Shown piece by piece: positions 11,049-22,078 of a stretch of DNA of 64,000 nucleotides (positions are counted from its first letter, which is position 1; the number at the start of each line of letters is the position of its first letter). A program made the translations under genes and the position numbers. This DNA is from Sanguinoderma infundibulare. Lineage: Eukaryota; Basidiomycota; Agaricomycetes; Polyporales; Polyporaceae. The stretch lies in NCBI GenBank assembly GCA_032821775.1, contig JAVLRN010000002.1, positions 372,001 through 436,000 on the forward strand, read 5' to 3'. The notes under the pieces were generated by a model that saw only the letters and a program-made list of their open reading frames with translations, was not told the origin of the DNA and ran no database searches.

Positions 11049-11925
11049 ATGTTCACTTTTCTGCCTCTGCACCTCGTCGTGCTCGCGTTTACCTCCTATG
11101 CATCCGCAGCCGCGTCCCTCACGTCCCCGTCCGAGTCCCCTTCGGCCTCCGGTACAGGCAGCATTCCTTCCCTGTCGCTCAGCCTCTCGTTCACCCCTAC
11201 CTCCTCTGCCAATGCCAGCGCGACAGGGGGCTCGTCTTCCGGCGCGAACATGAGCGCGAGCGCAACGTCGTCCGCACAGTTCCCGAGCCTCAGTGGCTTG
11301 TCTATATGCGGTGAGTCCCATTATCACTTCGTTCTGAGCACCAGCATCGGCATGAGAAACTGAGAGGTTCGTAGCGAACGATTGTCTGGGGCTCGCGATC
11401 GCGCAGGACAACTGCACGAGCATCGTCGACGTCAACTGCTATTGCGCAAAGTGAGTGTACTGTGTTAGTCCTCCGAGTCAAACGCGTGCACCGCCGGTGC
11501 TGACGGATCTCCTGCTGCGCACCCCGCCCCCGCAACCCCACACTCGTCCCACTTTCCTTGCGTCGGCCGAATCAACCTCGTGCAGCGCGACACTCTTCGC
11601 CTCTGGCCTCGTCGCGTGCCTCTCGACCTCCTGCCCGGGCGATCTCGGCGTGGCGGAGAGCATCGCCGAGCAGTTCTGCGCGCGCGCGTCGACCAGCACC
11701 TCCCTCTCCTTCCCCTCGCCCACGCCCTCCGCAACGTTCTCGAACCCGTTCACGTCCTCCTCCGCGCGTGCGAACAGCTCGGCGGCCGTCCCCAGCGGGA
11801 CTGCTGCTAGCAGCTCGGCGGGGAACGGCGCGGGGTCGTTGAGCGCGGCGAGGTATTCGTGGCAGACGATCCTCGTTTGGGCGGTGGGGTTCGGTGGGGT
11901 GCTGATGGGATGGTTGCTTGGGTGA
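11049..11925 (+). CDS. CFEM-domain, GPI-anchored-type surface protein (CFEM-A, unit 1)
   Basis: Three exons (11049-11310, 11375-11450, 11586-11925) join to 225 residues. The protein starts with signal peptide MFTFLPLHLVVLAFTSYASA, followed by a Ser/Thr-rich stretch. The eight-cysteine CFEM domain is SIC-x3-C, DNC, NCYC, LVAC, STSC and QFC. A second Ser-rich linker leads to a hydrophobic C-terminus (ILVWAVGFGGVLMGWLLG) typical of a GPI-anchor signal. The splice sites were chosen because they give the C-x3-C spacing and the complete cysteine set. Family members act at the wall or plasma membrane in heme or iron uptake, adhesion or host interaction, and which applies here cannot be told. Two decayed paralogues lie at 37190 and 45000. 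Confidence 0.82.
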
Positions 11926-12990
11926 GCTGGAGTTTGCATGACATTTGGGCGTGAGTTGGGCGATATGAGGGAGCGATGGGGCCATCGGTGTGTCGGACTT
12001 GGATCTTTTACGGCCTATGGACCGCTTACGCTCGTTCAGCTGTGAGGGGTTACCCTCTTCATGGACTCGATACCAGATACCACTCCGTGTTTTGCCGGGG
12101 CACGCTGTGTATATGACCCGTTTACGAACTGTCGATGCATTCCTTTCCGCGTTGATCTTCCCTGCTATGTATGCCGAAGCGCGCCATATACGTGAGTGCG
12201 AACGGCATTCGTTGCTTGCCCATCTCCGTATTCTGACCGCCATATTAGGTTCACGTCGGGTTCATTGATAGGTTCGATGCACCCTGTGGGTGTTCAGCTC
12301 AAATGTGCCATCTCCGCGTCCTATTCTTACGTCCTCCATGCTTCCCCACGACGCCTATGCACCGCCTTCAAGTTGGCTCCCCTTTCGTCTACATGGGAAG
12401 CTTAAATCCGGGCGGACCAGATACATGCGTACACGGCTTTCACGGCTACGGTGCCACCACACGTTTAGATGTTAGCGAGGGCAAACACGCGAAGATAGAT
12501 TGTGGCACGCAACAATCGTCCCGCAAGCACTGGGAGGCGATGAAGACTTCGATTGCTGGCTGATCATGTCCAGGCCGCTCACAACAAGTCCTCTCAGGGT
12601 ACCGAATTGGAGGAGTGGCCTTCTTCAACCGTCTCCTTTGGGTCTCGTCGTCGCAAGAGGAGTACCCTCTGCTCCGACCGCGAGCCTAACCTCGCCACGG
12701 ACCACAGACGTATTGCCTTGCACAGGTGTGTCAGTGTGTCGGGATTTGATCCAAGTAAGTTTGTTCTTGCGCGCATGTGGTCCGGTGCCAGTCAAACGTG
12801 CGCTTGTACCGTGTACCGTCTCCACTTATTAATAACAGCCGGCATGCGCAATGCAGACTCTCATCGATCTCATCCACATACGCCCACCTCGCCCCCCACC
12901 ACATCTCGCCCACCTCGCTCTCCCCGCCCTACCCCTCGTCTACCGATCCCAACCCACCCGAGCTTTCCTCGCATCTTCCTCGCATCCGTC
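11926..12990. repeat. Non-coding spacer shared by all three array units
   Basis: The spacer between CFEM-A and the F-box/WD40 gene carries no supported gene. It is clearly homologous to 38042-39105, and more weakly to 45765-46835, through blocks such as GGTGTGTCGGACT, CGCTTACGCTCGTTCAGCTG and CACGACGCCTATGCACCGCC. The F-box/WD40 core promoter and 5' UTR must lie at its right end. Confidence 0.7.
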
Positions 12991-15262
12991 ATGTCTCTCA
13001 AACTCCCCTGGGAGGTCATCGAGCGGGTCATCGAGCATTCCGACGACACAGCTGCGTTGTGCAGTTTCGCCCTCACATGCAAGCAACTCCATCCCTGCAG
13101 CATCATCGTCCTCTTTACAGATGTTGAACTCGAAACAAGGCGCAAGTTCTGGCTCTTTTGCGACATCGTTAAAGCCAAACTAGACGTCCGGCCCTTCGTG
13201 CGCTCTATAACGATACCTTCTCGGCTCCTCGCTCCCTCTTTGCTTGTCATCCTCCCCCAGATCTCCGCGCTGACACTTAAGCCTTGGCACGGACCTATGC
13301 CATTTCACCCTTCTACACTCCTGTGCTGCCACCGTTTCGGAGTCAGTATTCGGACGCTGAGCATCGAGGGAGGGGAATTTCCCTCGCCATCCGCTTTCTG
13401 CGGAGTACTCTCAGCGTTCCCCAACATACACCACTTGCTTTGCCATTACGTGGATGTTAAACAGCAGGAAAACGATGCAAGTTTGGATCTATGGAAGGAA
13501 CGACTGCCTCGACAGCTGAAATTGGGGACAGTAGATGTGAGTGCCGTTAATTTTTAGCACGTTTGCTATCCTTTAATGCATGATCTCTTGAAAATTGAAG
13601 GTTAATGGTATGAACACGGATCGGCTGTTCGTACTACTATCTGAATTGACTCGGTCGACTGTTACGGAGCTCAGCTTCGATGTTGGGGATTATAATGGTG
13701 CGTGCTGCCAGTTGAGTCCATGGTCACAATGAGATTGTCATTGACGTTGCACGTGGTAGTCATCCCCGCCATCTCGCAATGCACTGCCCTGCGCTCCATA
13801 AAGCTGCGGGTGTTTGTTAACACTGAACTGTCAATCCAGCGCACCATAGAGATCCTAAAGTCCCTTGAAAAGGCCAAGAGCTCTATCGCCGTCGCAGTGG
13901 ACCTGGACCTCAGGTTGATTGGGATGGCATACCATGCCGTATCCTCAGATCCTACGCTGTGGCCTGGGCTGGAGCAGGTCCTCCTCAGTCTTCCCGGGTT
14001 AAACCTGACCTTTTCGCTACCACGCCTAAACGTTCGCAAGGATCACTCGTGGCCGGAACTTTTCGCAAGATGCATTCCAAACTTGCACGGACATCAACCA
14101 GATGCATTCACTTTCCCATCGTGTACGTAGTCCACAGCCCAATCAATCGTTGTGAAAGTTGACCGGCTGTTTAGCGGGTAAACCGGGCCACGACCACGTC
14201 GTCTGCGGCCTCGTCATTTCTGCGGACGGTCGCTGGGTAGCGACTGGGTCTGACGACTCCACTATCATTCTATGGGATCCAAATGACGCATCCATCATCC
14301 ACGAATGGATTGCTCACTCCGCATCCGTCCGTGATCTCGCATTCTCGCCCGACAGCCGATACCTCGCATCCGCAGGAGCCGAGAGCGGTGAGGTCGCCAT
14401 CTGGGACCTCACTTTGGGTTCGAGTCCACCACCTCGAATCGCGACGCTCAAAACAGGGTCCTACGTCCAGAGATGCGTGTGGTCTCGCGGTGGAGCCATG
14501 ATCATGTCCCACGATCGTGGTACCGGCACTCGATTCTGGGACGCACGCACCTTTCAGGAGCTGCACAACGTTCATACACCACAGATCGACAAGCCAAAAT
14601 TCATCTGCATTTCCCCGGACTTTCAATGGCTTGTGATTGGTGATGGCCCTAACGAGAAACCTCGATTCCGTCTCTGGGACGTTACCGCGGCCTGTGAGGT
14701 GAAGATATCTGTTCCCGCCGGTGTCCGCCAGACGGCGGCCGAATTTGATCCCACCAGCACACTCCTCGCCCTCGCCACCCGCGCAGCCTCAGATCCCTCT
14801 CGTGGCAAAGCCACTCTTGCAGTAGCAGTGACCGTCTGGGATGTGAAGACTGGAGATGAGCTCTGTGTCCTTCGGGGGCATGCGGTTGACGTAGAGCAGC
14901 TGGCCTTCTCACCAGACAGTCGGTTGCTTCTGTCAATGTCGCGGGACAACACGGTGGTCTGGGACGTGCGCACGGGGACAATGTTGGTCTCGCTGGAGGA
15001 ACAGAGCGAGGAATTCTTCTCGGGGTGCTTCTCTCCGTGCGGCAAGTACATTGCATCGAGGTGGGACACTGTGAAGCTGTGGAGAGTCAGCGATGGACGG
15101 TGCGTGGCGACTTTCGACGAGCATACCCGTGAGGTCTGGCATGTCGCGTTCTCTCCGGATGGACACATGTTGTGGTCTGGGTCAGAAGATGGGACTGTGT
15201 TTGGTCGCAATGTACGCGATTTCATTGATCCGGAACGAGCTTACAAGTTGAAGTATACGTAG
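12991..15262 (+). CDS. F-box/WD40 protein, copy A
   Basis: Four exons (12991-13536, 13601-13697, 13760-14122, 14175-15262) give 697 residues. The F-box spans residues about 4-45 (LPWEVIERVIEHSDDTAAL, then SFALTCKQLHP). The middle (about 46-335) is a Leu-rich region resembling the LRR-like part of fungal F-box proteins. Residues about 336-697 form a WD40 propeller of seven to eight blades, with GSDDSTIILWD, SAGAESGEVAIWD, DNTVVWD, DTVKLW and GSEDGTVFG. The F-box suggests an SCF ubiquitin-ligase adaptor, with the propeller as substrate reader. The target is unknown. The start was chosen because the F-box follows at once and copy B shares it. Intron positions are identical in copies B and C. Confidence 0.87.
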
Positions 15263-15532
15263 ACTGACGCTGTCGCCCGATGTTCCATAACTTCTGTTCA
15301 TGCCTTCCAACTTGTTTACCAAACTTCCATCCTTCGAGATTGTACTACCAACCTCTACCATACTACGGTGAAAGAGCACGTTGAGTGTATATCGAGACAA
15401 TAGATACATACCGACCCCAAAATGTACATACACACAATACACCTTCCACACGAACCCCCCTCGGCTGCGCTCATAATCCATGCCAACACGCTCCAGCCAT
15501 CCCTACGTGACGCCACAAACTATAACGACCCT

Positions 15533-16090
15533 TCACGACAAGACCACCGCGCCCGCAACAATCAACACCACCCCCAGAACGATCGAGTGCGAAGATAATG
15601 TCCCCCGCATGCTGACCTCATTCCCATTCCCACTCCCGCTAATCAGCGTGCTGCTACCTTGCGTGCTTGTCGCCCCACGTCCTGAGCTGCTCCCAGTCGA
15701 CTGCGACGTCGCCGACGCTCTAAACGGAGAGCGAGCTGATGAGTTAGGTGCCTGTCCTCACCGCGCAGTCAAACGAGGGCATACCGGTACCGGTGGTTAA
15801 GGATCACGGAGCAGTTGCCCTCGCAGTCTCCGAGGTAGATCCCTGTGACGATGCGAGCAAGATGGAGATCTTGAGGCAGAGACCGACGCCGACGTCGAGG
15901 AGGCGCTACCCGGGATCAGTAGAACGCCTGGGCATTGCGTCATACATGGCCTCTAACGACCAAAGGCGGAGGTGCAGGGACAAGAAGAAACACGAAGGAA
16001 CTTTGGGAAGCATGAAAGTCTGACGTACTGGAGCTAGTCAAAGTGGTGATCCTGGATGAGAAGCTATGTGTGAAATCAGTTTGGTCCGAC
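15533..16090 (-). pseudogene. CFEM-B remnant, unit 1 (3' part)
   Basis: The minus strand keeps the last coding exon of CFEM-B: a Ser/Gly-rich stretch, then a hydrophobic GPI-type tail ending VVLS and a stop at 15535-15533. The upstream Ser-rich exon is only partly recognisable to about 16060, where the match to the intact gene at 49374-51483 fades. The CFEM cysteine exon is not found here. A related exon lies beyond the LINE at 35400-35510. I read it as a decayed copy. Confidence 0.7.
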
Positions 16091-16275
16091 GAGGCCTTTC
16101 AAGACATGCCACGCACTGACCTGTTTCTGTATGTATGCACACCATGATACAGGTGATCTCGCGGCCGTCGAACCAAGGTGCGGAGCTTGATGAGGAAGTG
16201 TAGCCCGCCCACCAGGGTATCTTGACATGCGGGTGGCAATTGACGATTTGATCCTGGACAGGTCAAAGTCAAAGA
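16091..16275. other. Left flank of the LINE insertion, unassigned
   Basis: This is host sequence immediately left of the LINE target site. The minus strand has a 70-codon open stretch (16076-16288) without a recognisable domain. Together with 34673-35080 it was one continuous stretch before the LINE landed. Confidence 0.35.
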
Positions 16276-16291
16276 GGCCGTCGCGCACCTC
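16276..16291. repeat. LINE target-site duplication, left copy
   Basis: GGCCGTCGCGCACCTC occurs here and again at 34657-34672, exactly bracketing the LINE. Confidence 0.9.
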
Positions 16292-16311
16292 TTTTTTTTT
16301 TTTTTTTTTTT

Positions 16312-16612
16312 GGAACAGGTTATGAGATTCAAGGGGAGAGTGCTACACACGTAACCATGTAACTAAGACCTCATCGAATCAAACCGATATCCAGCGTTCA
16401 GTTGACAACACATGTGCCCCAGTGGCTGTATGGCTGGTCCGCACCCGAAGGCAGCGAGCAGAACCACCCTCTATACAAACAACACCCCCCTAAGACAGTC
16501 GCGAGCCCCCTCCGTGCTCCGACCGTGCAACTCCGATCGAAAGCAGACCAACGGCGGGAGGTGTCATGTCCCGTGGCCGGAGAATGTGTGGAATGTGGAT
16601 GCCACCAAGTCG
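16312..16612 (-). other. LINE 3' untranslated region
   Basis: This is the sequence between the ORF2 stop (16615-16613) and the poly(A) tail on the minus strand. It has no convincing coding potential. Confidence 0.65.
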
Positions 16613-16675
16613 TCATATCTCATCAGAGAATGCGGACTCAGTGGGTGGATATAAATGCCCTCGGTCCTTGAGATG
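16613..16675 (-). pseudogene. End of LINE ORF2, split off by copia
   Basis: When the copia element and one AGATG duplication are removed, the ORF2 frame from 23967-24409 continues through this stretch for about 20 codons and ends at TGA 16615-16613. This confirms that the copia element landed inside ORF2. Confidence 0.75.
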
Positions 16676-17036
16676 TGTTGAGCATAGTGGGGATACCACT
16701 ATGGGGGACAACTACACGCAGTAGTCACGCATACTTACCTGGCTAGAGAGGGAGAGAGGCTTGTAGAAACGAGTGGGGAGAAGAGCAGGAAGAGCTGTTG
16801 CTATTAGGGCCAATGGGGGCCGTATATATACTACATGGAAGACTGTATTAGTAAGAACTATACAGTACCAGAACGCACTGCCGGTACACTGATATGTAGG
16901 CAGTGCATCACATGAAACGATCATGTGTGAGGCGGCTATACAGCGCCTGTGCTGATAGATGAGATATCGGGCTGTGCCGATATCTATGTACGCAGCTATG
17001 CCATGCAACGCTGTGCACGGCTATGCACATTCAACA
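16676..17036 (-). repeat. Copia 3' LTR
   Basis: A 361-bp LTR with TG...CA ends. It differs from the other LTR at about seven positions, all in its last ~90 bp on the plus strand. Confidence 0.93.
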
Positions 17037-17048
17037 CTCCCCCTCGCT
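17037..17048 (-). promoter_or_regulatory. Polypurine tract of the copia element
   Basis: On the minus strand AGCGAGGGGGAG directly precedes the 3' LTR. This is where a plus-strand primer is expected. Confidence 0.75.
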
Positions 17049-17086
17049 AAGTACGCACTCGCAAGTACGCAAGCGGATATGGCGCT

Positions 17087-20000
17087 TTAAGCTGCCTTAG
17101 GGAAATGCAAGCCAAGATGGGGACGAAAGTGGTGGAACTTCACGGTGCCCAAATTCTTGGTAAAAATATCAGCGGGATTATTAGTCCCTTCGACATAGAA
17201 TATGTCGGTGATACCTTGATCGTACACTTCTCGAACATAATGGTAACGGATGTCGATGTGCTTCGACCTTGCTTCCGTGACAGCATTTTGTCTGATGTGT
17301 ATGGAGCCTTGGTTATCTCCAGATAGTGGTACGCAACCGAGGTTGTAGCCAAGTTCAGCAAGCAAGTTGTGAACCCAGACTACTTGGCGACTACAGTCGC
17401 TCATTGCCATATACTCAGCCTCAGTGGAGGAGAGGGCAATGGTCTTCTGTGCACGTGAAACCCACGAGAATGCACAGTTCGCTAACTTCAGCATGAAGCC
17501 GGTTTGCGATCGTCGAGAGTGTGGGTCAGAAGCCCAATCACTATCGGTTGCGGCAATTAAGCCGAGCTGAGAATCGCCGTTGTAAACCAAGGCATAGTTC
17601 TTGGTACCGACGAGGTAGCGGCAAATGTGCAGTGCCTTGCTGAGATGATCCTCGGTCGGATTTGCGGCATACTGTGCCAATTTGGTCACAGCGAAAGCTA
17701 TGTCTGGCCTCGTACCCAGCATGAGGTAGAGTAGAGAGCCGATAACTTTCTGATACCTGGAGCGAAGCTCCGGTGTAGCTTGTCCTGTGTTGGGGGCAGG
17801 TATGTAACCTGCAGGGAGTGGAGTTGAAGACAGTTGCGCGTTTGTCATGCCACAGCGGTCCAGTACTTTCTCCAAGTATGCACGCTGATCTAAAAAGATC
17901 TTTCAGCCAATGCGAGTAATGCGCATGCGCAGAAACTCTTTCGCATCGCCTAAATCGCGACATTCCCATTTCTTCATGAAGCGAGCTTTGAGTAATGCTA
18001 CAAGCTTCTTGTCGCGCCCACAGAAAAGCGCATCGTCAACGTAGACGATTACAACTACCATCGCGCCATCGGAGTGATGTTTGTAGATGTATAAACCTGC
18101 ATCGTTGGTGAGCCGTTTATAGCCCATCAACTTCATGGACTCAGACAAGGTGCGCCACCACACTAATCCTGCCTGCTTAAGCCCATATAGAGCACGCTTC
18201 AGTCTGAAGACTTTGTGCTCAGAGCCAGGGATGCGAAATCCTTCTGGCTGCTCCAGGTAGATTTCCTCATCCAGCTTGCCATACAAGTAAGCACTGCGAA
18301 CATTGAGTCCTGAGATGTGCCAGTCCTCGAGTGCTGCAAGTACCATGATGAGACGGACTGTCTCAAAGCATACAACCGGAGAGAATATCTTGTCGAAGTC
18401 CTCGCCTTCGACCTGGGAGAAGCCTTTCGCTACAAGTCTGGCTTTCTTACGACCGTCAGTTTTGACGTCGAATACCCAGCGGTTTTTCACGACCTTACAT
18501 CCTTTCGGACGGTCGACCAAGTCATAAACATCGCACCTGCGAAGGGCCTCTAGTTCTTCGCGGCAAGCGGTAAACCACTCCTTTTGCTCAGCCTTTGGTA
18601 GACTGGTAATATCACGGTAAGTCCACTCGCGCACATTGGGCGGTGAGACTTTCTCCCCCTCATCTGGTGGAATTGCTTTTGCAATAAGGTATTGGATGAG
18701 ATTAGCTCCCCCTTCCCGGCATAGTTGTGCCACATCAGTTCTGGCTGCATGCAAGACATCTTCGACTTCTTCTGACGAGTGACCTGATGACTCTTCTTCA
18801 GATTCATCTTCATCTTCATCCTCGTCGTCATCATCATCATTGTCATCATCGGGGTCTGAGTGGTCTGGACTAGGAGCGACTGGCTCAGGTTGAGGAGGGA
18901 CAAATGCAGGTATTGGGTCTGAACCCAAGTCCTCCTCTTCCTCATCGTCACTACTACTAGACAAGACTACGGGAGTTGATTCCCGATAGGTGCGCATCGA
19001 AGGTGGAAGTGGAACGGGTGGATTGCATTCAGCAGATCGCTGTCGTGATTGTGGAAGTGATCGGGCATGGCTAGGTCCAGGAACCTGTTCATCCCTTGAA
19101 GCTGGTGGGGTCCGAGAGTGACTCGGTTGCTCACCAACCAACTTCTTCCACGATCCCCGTTTCTCAACATTCTTAAAAATGTCTATAGAGTGTCGTGATT
19201 CACCATAGACATTACCTTCGCGAACTGGTACATTCCGCTCCCTCCCAGACCGTCGTGGTGCAACTGGCTGTTCAACCGGAGGAGGTTGCGGCAGCAAAGG
19301 GTGTTGCACTACTGGTACATCTCCTCCGCGCTGTGCGCAAGGTTGAGGAGGTACAGGGGGTACAGCCGGAGCTGGTGCATGCGCTTGGCCTTGCGCATTT
19401 CCCTTGCCCTTTGTGGAAGGTTTTCTGGGAGGACGACGTTGCTCTTCGTCATCATCAGGGAGTAAAGAAGGGGTAGTTGCCTGGTCCGCAGGTTCAACTG
19501 GTTCGGGCGCACTCTGCTGCCCATGTCGCTTCTTTTCATGTGTGCATTTTGGAAACAAACTTTCATCAAATAGCGCTTGAGCAGCTGTGAAAATGACGTT
19601 GTTTGGTGAGCGCATAAACTTATGATTGTGGTTACCAGCACCGACACCAAGATAAATCATCAGCTCCGACTTGGGCGATAATTTATTCTTGCGGACTTCG
19701 GGTGGCAAAAAGATGTATGCACCACAACCAAAGATGCGTAGGTGACTGATGTCTGGCTTTGTACCATTCAAAAGTTCATAAGGTGTCCACCATTCAAGGC
19801 GACACATGGGGGTCCTGTTGTACAGGTGCGCTGCGTGTTCGAAGGAGAATTCCCACCAAGATTGAGGGATGCAGGCATCGTGCCGCATTGCCTTGCTCTT
19901 GTCCATGAGCGTATGAATGATTCGCTCAGCACGGCCATTCTGTTGATGAATATGAGGCGCGCTAGGGATGATCTCGATGCCTCTGTCTTTGAGCATGTTG

Positions 20001-21487
20001 TTGAAGGCGTGTGATTTGAGTTCGCCTCCAGAATCTGATTTCCACTTGATTATTTTCGCATTGAACTGCATCTCGACATATGAGAACCATTGTCGTGTAG
20101 CCTGCAGTGCATTGTCTTTGGTGCGAAGGCAAATCGCCCACACATGTGACGAGTAGTCATCATAGAGTAGGATTGCGTGCTGGTACTTGTGGTACGATGG
20201 CACGGGGAACGATTTCAGATCAACATGGATCAGCTCAAAAGGTCGGGATGCACGCCGATTGTCAATCGGGTGTGATTGCGATGGCATCTTGCCTTCAGCA
20301 CATCCACAGCAAATTGAGTTCTTTTTGGGAGTCTCGACAATTGGACACTTCTCAGTGTGTTTCTGAAGATGTCTCAACACATCGTCTGAAGGATGACCTA
20401 AGCGATGGTGAAGAGTTTCATGATCTACGCCTTTCAGCGCAACCATGTTTCGTGCCTTTACAGTCTGCGTATAAATCACATAGATTGTATCACCAACATT
20501 GCGCAGTTCAAAGGAAACGACGCGCTCATTATTGCAGTAGAGTGAGATCTTGGTGGTAGTAGCACGCGCCGACATCCCGTCTCGCAGAAGAGCACCCATT
20601 GAAATGAGTTTGTTGGTGAGACTTGGAACCAAGGTGACATTCTTCAGCCTTAAAGTTCCGCCTGTCTCCAGTAATAGGAAGACAGTGCCTTCCCCAGTCA
20701 TATAGGTTACGCCATCAGCAGTGTTGAGTGGCAGTTTGGTCTTGTAATAGCGAAAATCAGCAAAATCACCCATAGAATGGGTGAAGTGCATTGATGCTTC
20801 TGAGTCGAGCATCCACATACTTTCGTCACGGTTGACAATTGATTTCACTTTCCCCTTACACTTCGTGCACACTGCATACGTAGAGCGGTGAGTACATGTA
20901 TTATCTTCTGTAGCCACTTGTAATACAGGTGTAGCTACAGGTACGTGCGATACATCTACACGACGAGAGGATCTTGCGACACTAGTCACTGCCAATTTAG
21001 GCGTGCTGTCAGCATACAACTCATGGTGTAGTGGGGAAGGGACTGACCATTGACGATCGAAGAACTCCTCGACGTCGTTGTCCTGCTCATCTTCACTGCT
21101 GAGCCCGAGGGACACGGTGTCCTCCATGTCGATGTCCTCAACGACCGCGCCTATGCGCTCCCTGAGGTGCGGCCTGATGCGCTCCTTGAGGGTGCGCCGG
21201 CGGCGCTTGGGCTCGCGGTCCTCGCAGTCCGAGTCCTCACCACTGTCCACCTCGACAATCCGTGCGCTGCTGGGGCCCACGAGGGGTGTTGGGCTGCGCG
21301 ATACATCCGGGCTGGTGGTGCAGGAGTCCTCGCTGGGCGTAGGCTGTAGCATGGGTATGGGTAACCCGTGCGGGTCAGCACGGGTTTTCAGCACGGGTAC
21401 GGGTACGGGTCGGACTCGGCTAACCCGAGGGCAAACCCGCACCCGCGGCGCGGGTTTGCGGGTACAGGCGCCGATATAGGCGCCCAT
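17087..21487 (-). pseudogene. Copia pol: integrase, reverse transcriptase, RNase H (inactivated)
   Basis: The domains in order are GAG-pre-integrase (HHRLGHPSDD with a zinc-like cysteine pair), integrase core (Asp in HVDLKSF, Asp in KSDSGGE, Glu in NGRAER), an acidic and proline-rich linker, reverse transcriptase (KNRWVFDVK, EEIYLEQPEGF, VIVYVDDALFCG) and RNase H (ATDSDWASD, SSTEAEYMA, KHIDIRYH, NPADIFTK). A single in-frame TGA at 17905-17903 separates RT from RNase H. The first catalytic Asp of RT is replaced by Asn (codon 18304-18302, GLNVRSAYL). About 49 N-terminal codons (21487-21340) are hAT sequence, not pol. Confidence 0.9.
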
Positions 21488-22078
21488 GCTCTATCTCACT
21501 ATTCCAGGTTCGTGACGGTTCTACTATGCCCGTTGAGTGCAACTAATCTTGACCGCTTACCTTGCAGCGACTTCTGTCGACATCAAATGTGTTTTCAGCC
21601 GAGGCCGCCTGTTACTTAGCCATGTTCGCAGCCGCATGAACGCTGAGATGACTCGGGCAATCTTGTGTGTTGGCGCATGGACATTAGCAGGTCTCGTCGA
21701 CGCCCACGATGCTTGCAAGGCTGCCCAGTTGCCTGACGTCAAGGATGGCGAGGGGTTGGACTTCGAGATGTAGCTGCAGCTGAAGCGCGAGCTCAGCTAT
21801 GCATCTAACCTAGCATAGGTAGTATCCAGTTCTACATGTCCAGGACCGGGAAGAGGGAATGCAACTGTTTTCTATGGACCTCCCACCCACACATATGTAC
21901 TCCATGCTGTGAACCCACGTACAAACCCGTCTGGTCGACCCGTACCCGCGACACCCGTGACACCCGGCGCTAAGACCCGCAACCCGCGGGCACCCGCGGG
22001 TCGCGGGTATGGGTTTTTCGCGGGTCCGTGTCCAGGTCAGGTCTCGGACACCCGCGGGTTCACCCGTGCTACAGCCTA
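21340..22078 (+). mobile_element. hAT element relic, 739 bp, inside copia
   Basis: Terminal inverted repeats read TAGGCTGTAGCAYGGGT at both ends. The flanking 8-bp duplication GCTGGGCG (21332-21339 and 22079-22086) is the hAT hallmark. Dense ACCCG/CGGGT subterminal repeats fill both ends (about 21350-21465 and 21915-22070). Only the C-terminal transposase part remains, so the element is an internal-deletion derivative that would need a transposase in trans. Confidence 0.92.
21504..21773 (+). pseudogene. hAT transposase C-terminal fragment
   Basis: The open stretch contains the hAT dimerisation signature: ATSVDIKCVFSRGRLLLSH, then SRMNAEMTRAILCVGAW. It ends at a TAG at 21771-21773. There is no DDE catalytic part and no start in a sensible context. 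Family members dimerise through this region. Confidence 0.82.

Noticed and set aside
10833..11435. 200-codon minus-strand ORF opposite CFEM-A
   Set aside because: Low-complexity Arg/Gly sequence antisense to a well-supported coding region.
11572..12243. 223-codon minus-strand ORF
   Set aside because: Antisense shadow of the GC-rich last exon of CFEM-A with no domain.
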